Source: an uncultured Christensenella sp. (GTDB lineage: Bacteria > Bacillota > Clostridia > Christensenellales > UBA1242). Taken from it: a DNA stretch of 6,130 nucleotides. The stretch spans positions 1-6,130 of the forward strand of contig CASFFJ010000070.1 in NCBI GenBank assembly GCA_949293915.1, read 5' to 3'. The translations under genes were made by a program, and so were the position numbers. Position 1 is the stretch's first letter; the number at the start of each line of letters is the position of its first letter. The notes below the pieces were generated by a model. The model ran no database searches, was not told where the DNA came from, and worked only from the letters and a program-made list of their open reading frames with translations. Below are positions 5,223 to 6,130 of this stretch, in pieces.

Positions 5223-6130
5223 TTAATTATTTTCATTAAATTCTTCTGTCAAAAAGTCCTTAAGTAAGGTGTAGCGTTTCGCTGTATAATTGTTATAAAT
5301 CATACGCGCAAGTGTCTGTTTGCTACCGATTAATACGACACCTTTTTTTGCACGCGTTATGGCTGTATATAACAAGTTACGCGTAATTATCATTGGCGAA
5401 CCGGGAACTAATGGTATTATTACGCAGTCAAATTCACTGCCTTGGCTTTTATGAATTGTGATGGCGTAAGCAAGTGTAATTTGATATAAATCAGAACGCG
5501 CATATTGACAAATTTTGCCATCATCAAAACGAATAGTTAATTCTTGTGTGTCTTGAACGATATTAGTGATATATCCTATATCGCCATTAAATACACCTGT
5601 TCCTTCCTGTAGTTTTCCATTTGGTTCATATTTAATGAAAGTCATTTCGTAATTATTGATTATCTGCATAACCTTGTCGCCTACGTGGAATTTAGTAAAA
5701 TCGTTATCAACTTCGGCACCGCTAAAATAAGGGTTAATTGTCATTTGCAAGCGCTTGTTTAAATTATCTATTCCGCACGGTCCAGCTTTCATTGGCGCCA
5801 ATACTTGAATTTGATTAGATGGAATATTAAAATATTTTGGTAGGCGAGATGATACCAAGTCGATGATAGTTTCGCTATTTGCAACAAGGTCTTTGCCCGC
5901 TTCGTAGAAAAAGTCTTTGCTAGAATTATCAATTATAGGCATTTTGCCATTATTAATTAAATGTGCGTTTGTTATAATTAAACTATCATTACTCTGTCTA
6001 TAAATGTTAATAAGATGAGTGGTATGTATTTTGCCACATTCAATCAAATCACGCAATACATTACCTGCGCCTACGCTTGGCAGTTGGTCTTTGTCTCCTA
6101 CCAAAATTAATCTAGTTGTGCTTCGTAATA
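5223..6130 (-). CDS. recD2: RecD2-type ATP-dependent 5'-3' DNA helicase, C-terminal part (5' end outside window)
   Basis: C-terminal ~302 residues of a superfamily 1B helicase of the RecD/TraA type that acts in DNA repair or replication-stress handling without RecBC. Visible helicase motifs in order: RLILVGDKDQLPSVGAG (motif III region, 6113-6063); IYRQ (6005-5994, motif IV-like); the SH3-like insert with HVGDKVMQ and VFNGDIG (about 5690-5575); TIHKSQGSEFD (5459-5427, motif V); and YTAITRAKKGVVLIG (5369-5325, motif VI). The frame stays open to the window edge (LRSTTRLI precedes LVGDKDQ). The TTG at 6104-6102 is therefore an internal Leu inside motif III and not a start. The Walker A motif and the N-terminal and helix-hairpin-helix domains lie beyond 6130; the family is usually 720-750 residues. 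The gene converges on rplL and shares its terminator. TraA-like relaxase-helicases are an alternative, less likely reading. Confidence 0.93.
   Translation of the reverse strand, partial: LRSTTRLILVGDKDQLPSVGAGNVLRDLIECGKIHTTHLINIYRQSNDSLIITNAHLINNGKMPIIDNSSKDFFYEAGKDLVANSETIIDLVSSRLPKYFNIPSNQIQVLAPMKAGPCGIDNLNKRLQMTINPYFSGAEVDNDFTKFHVGDKVMQIINNYEMTFIKYEPNGKLQEGTGVFNGDIGYITNIVQDTQELTIRFDDGKICQYARSDLYQITLAYAITIHKSQGSEFDCVIIPLVPGSPMIITRNLLYTAITRAKKGVVLIGSKQTLARMIYNNYTAKRYTLLKDFLTEEFNENN

Noticed and set aside
6102..6104. TTG as the start of the RecD2-type helicase
   Set aside because: The codon lies inside the motif III region (RLILVGDKDQLPSVG) and the frame continues upstream to the window edge, so the gene is simply cut by the window.

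Overview
The window looks like chromosomal DNA of a low-GC Bacillota (Firmicutes), perhaps an uncultured clostridial or related gut lineage. Non-coding DNA is extremely A+T rich, starts carry strong Shine-Dalgarno (SD) sequences, promoters are of the SigA type, and an L10-type leader precedes rplJ-rplL. UGA is a stop (the gene ending at 3960 uses TGA) and Trp is TGG, so the standard bacterial code applies. No phage, IS, CRISPR, tRNA or rRNA is visible, and no gene-free stretch exceeds 300 bases.

Left to right. Bases 1-191 are AT-rich with no supported feature. rpiB (192-614, minus) encodes a ribose-5-phosphate isomerase B family enzyme. It diverges from a small zinc-ribbon plus TM2-domain membrane protein (868-1359, plus) that has an extended -10 promoter and no SD, so its mRNA may be leaderless. 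An A-tract stretch phased at about 10 bp (1423-1516) lies upstream of mnmA (1568-2647, plus), the tRNA U34 2-thiouridylase. A 372-residue protein of unknown family (2842-3960, plus) follows, with its own promoter and a perfect 19-bp palindrome upstream of the -35. A consensus SigA promoter then drives an L10-binding leader with a terminator/antiterminator arrangement and rplJ-rplL (4239-5129, plus). A bidirectional terminator (5144-5174) separates this operon from the C-terminal part of a RecD2-type helicase gene (5223 to beyond 6130, minus).

Most genes are housekeeping genes in separate short transcription units; only rplJ-rplL form an obvious operon, encoding the L10 and L7/L12 parts of the ribosomal stalk. 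I see no convincing new multi-gene system. The most interesting points are the rplJL attenuator with an overlapping 19-codon open frame, the possible leaderless mRNA, the phased A-tracts upstream of mnmA, and the unrecognised 372-residue protein behind a palindromic operator-like site.
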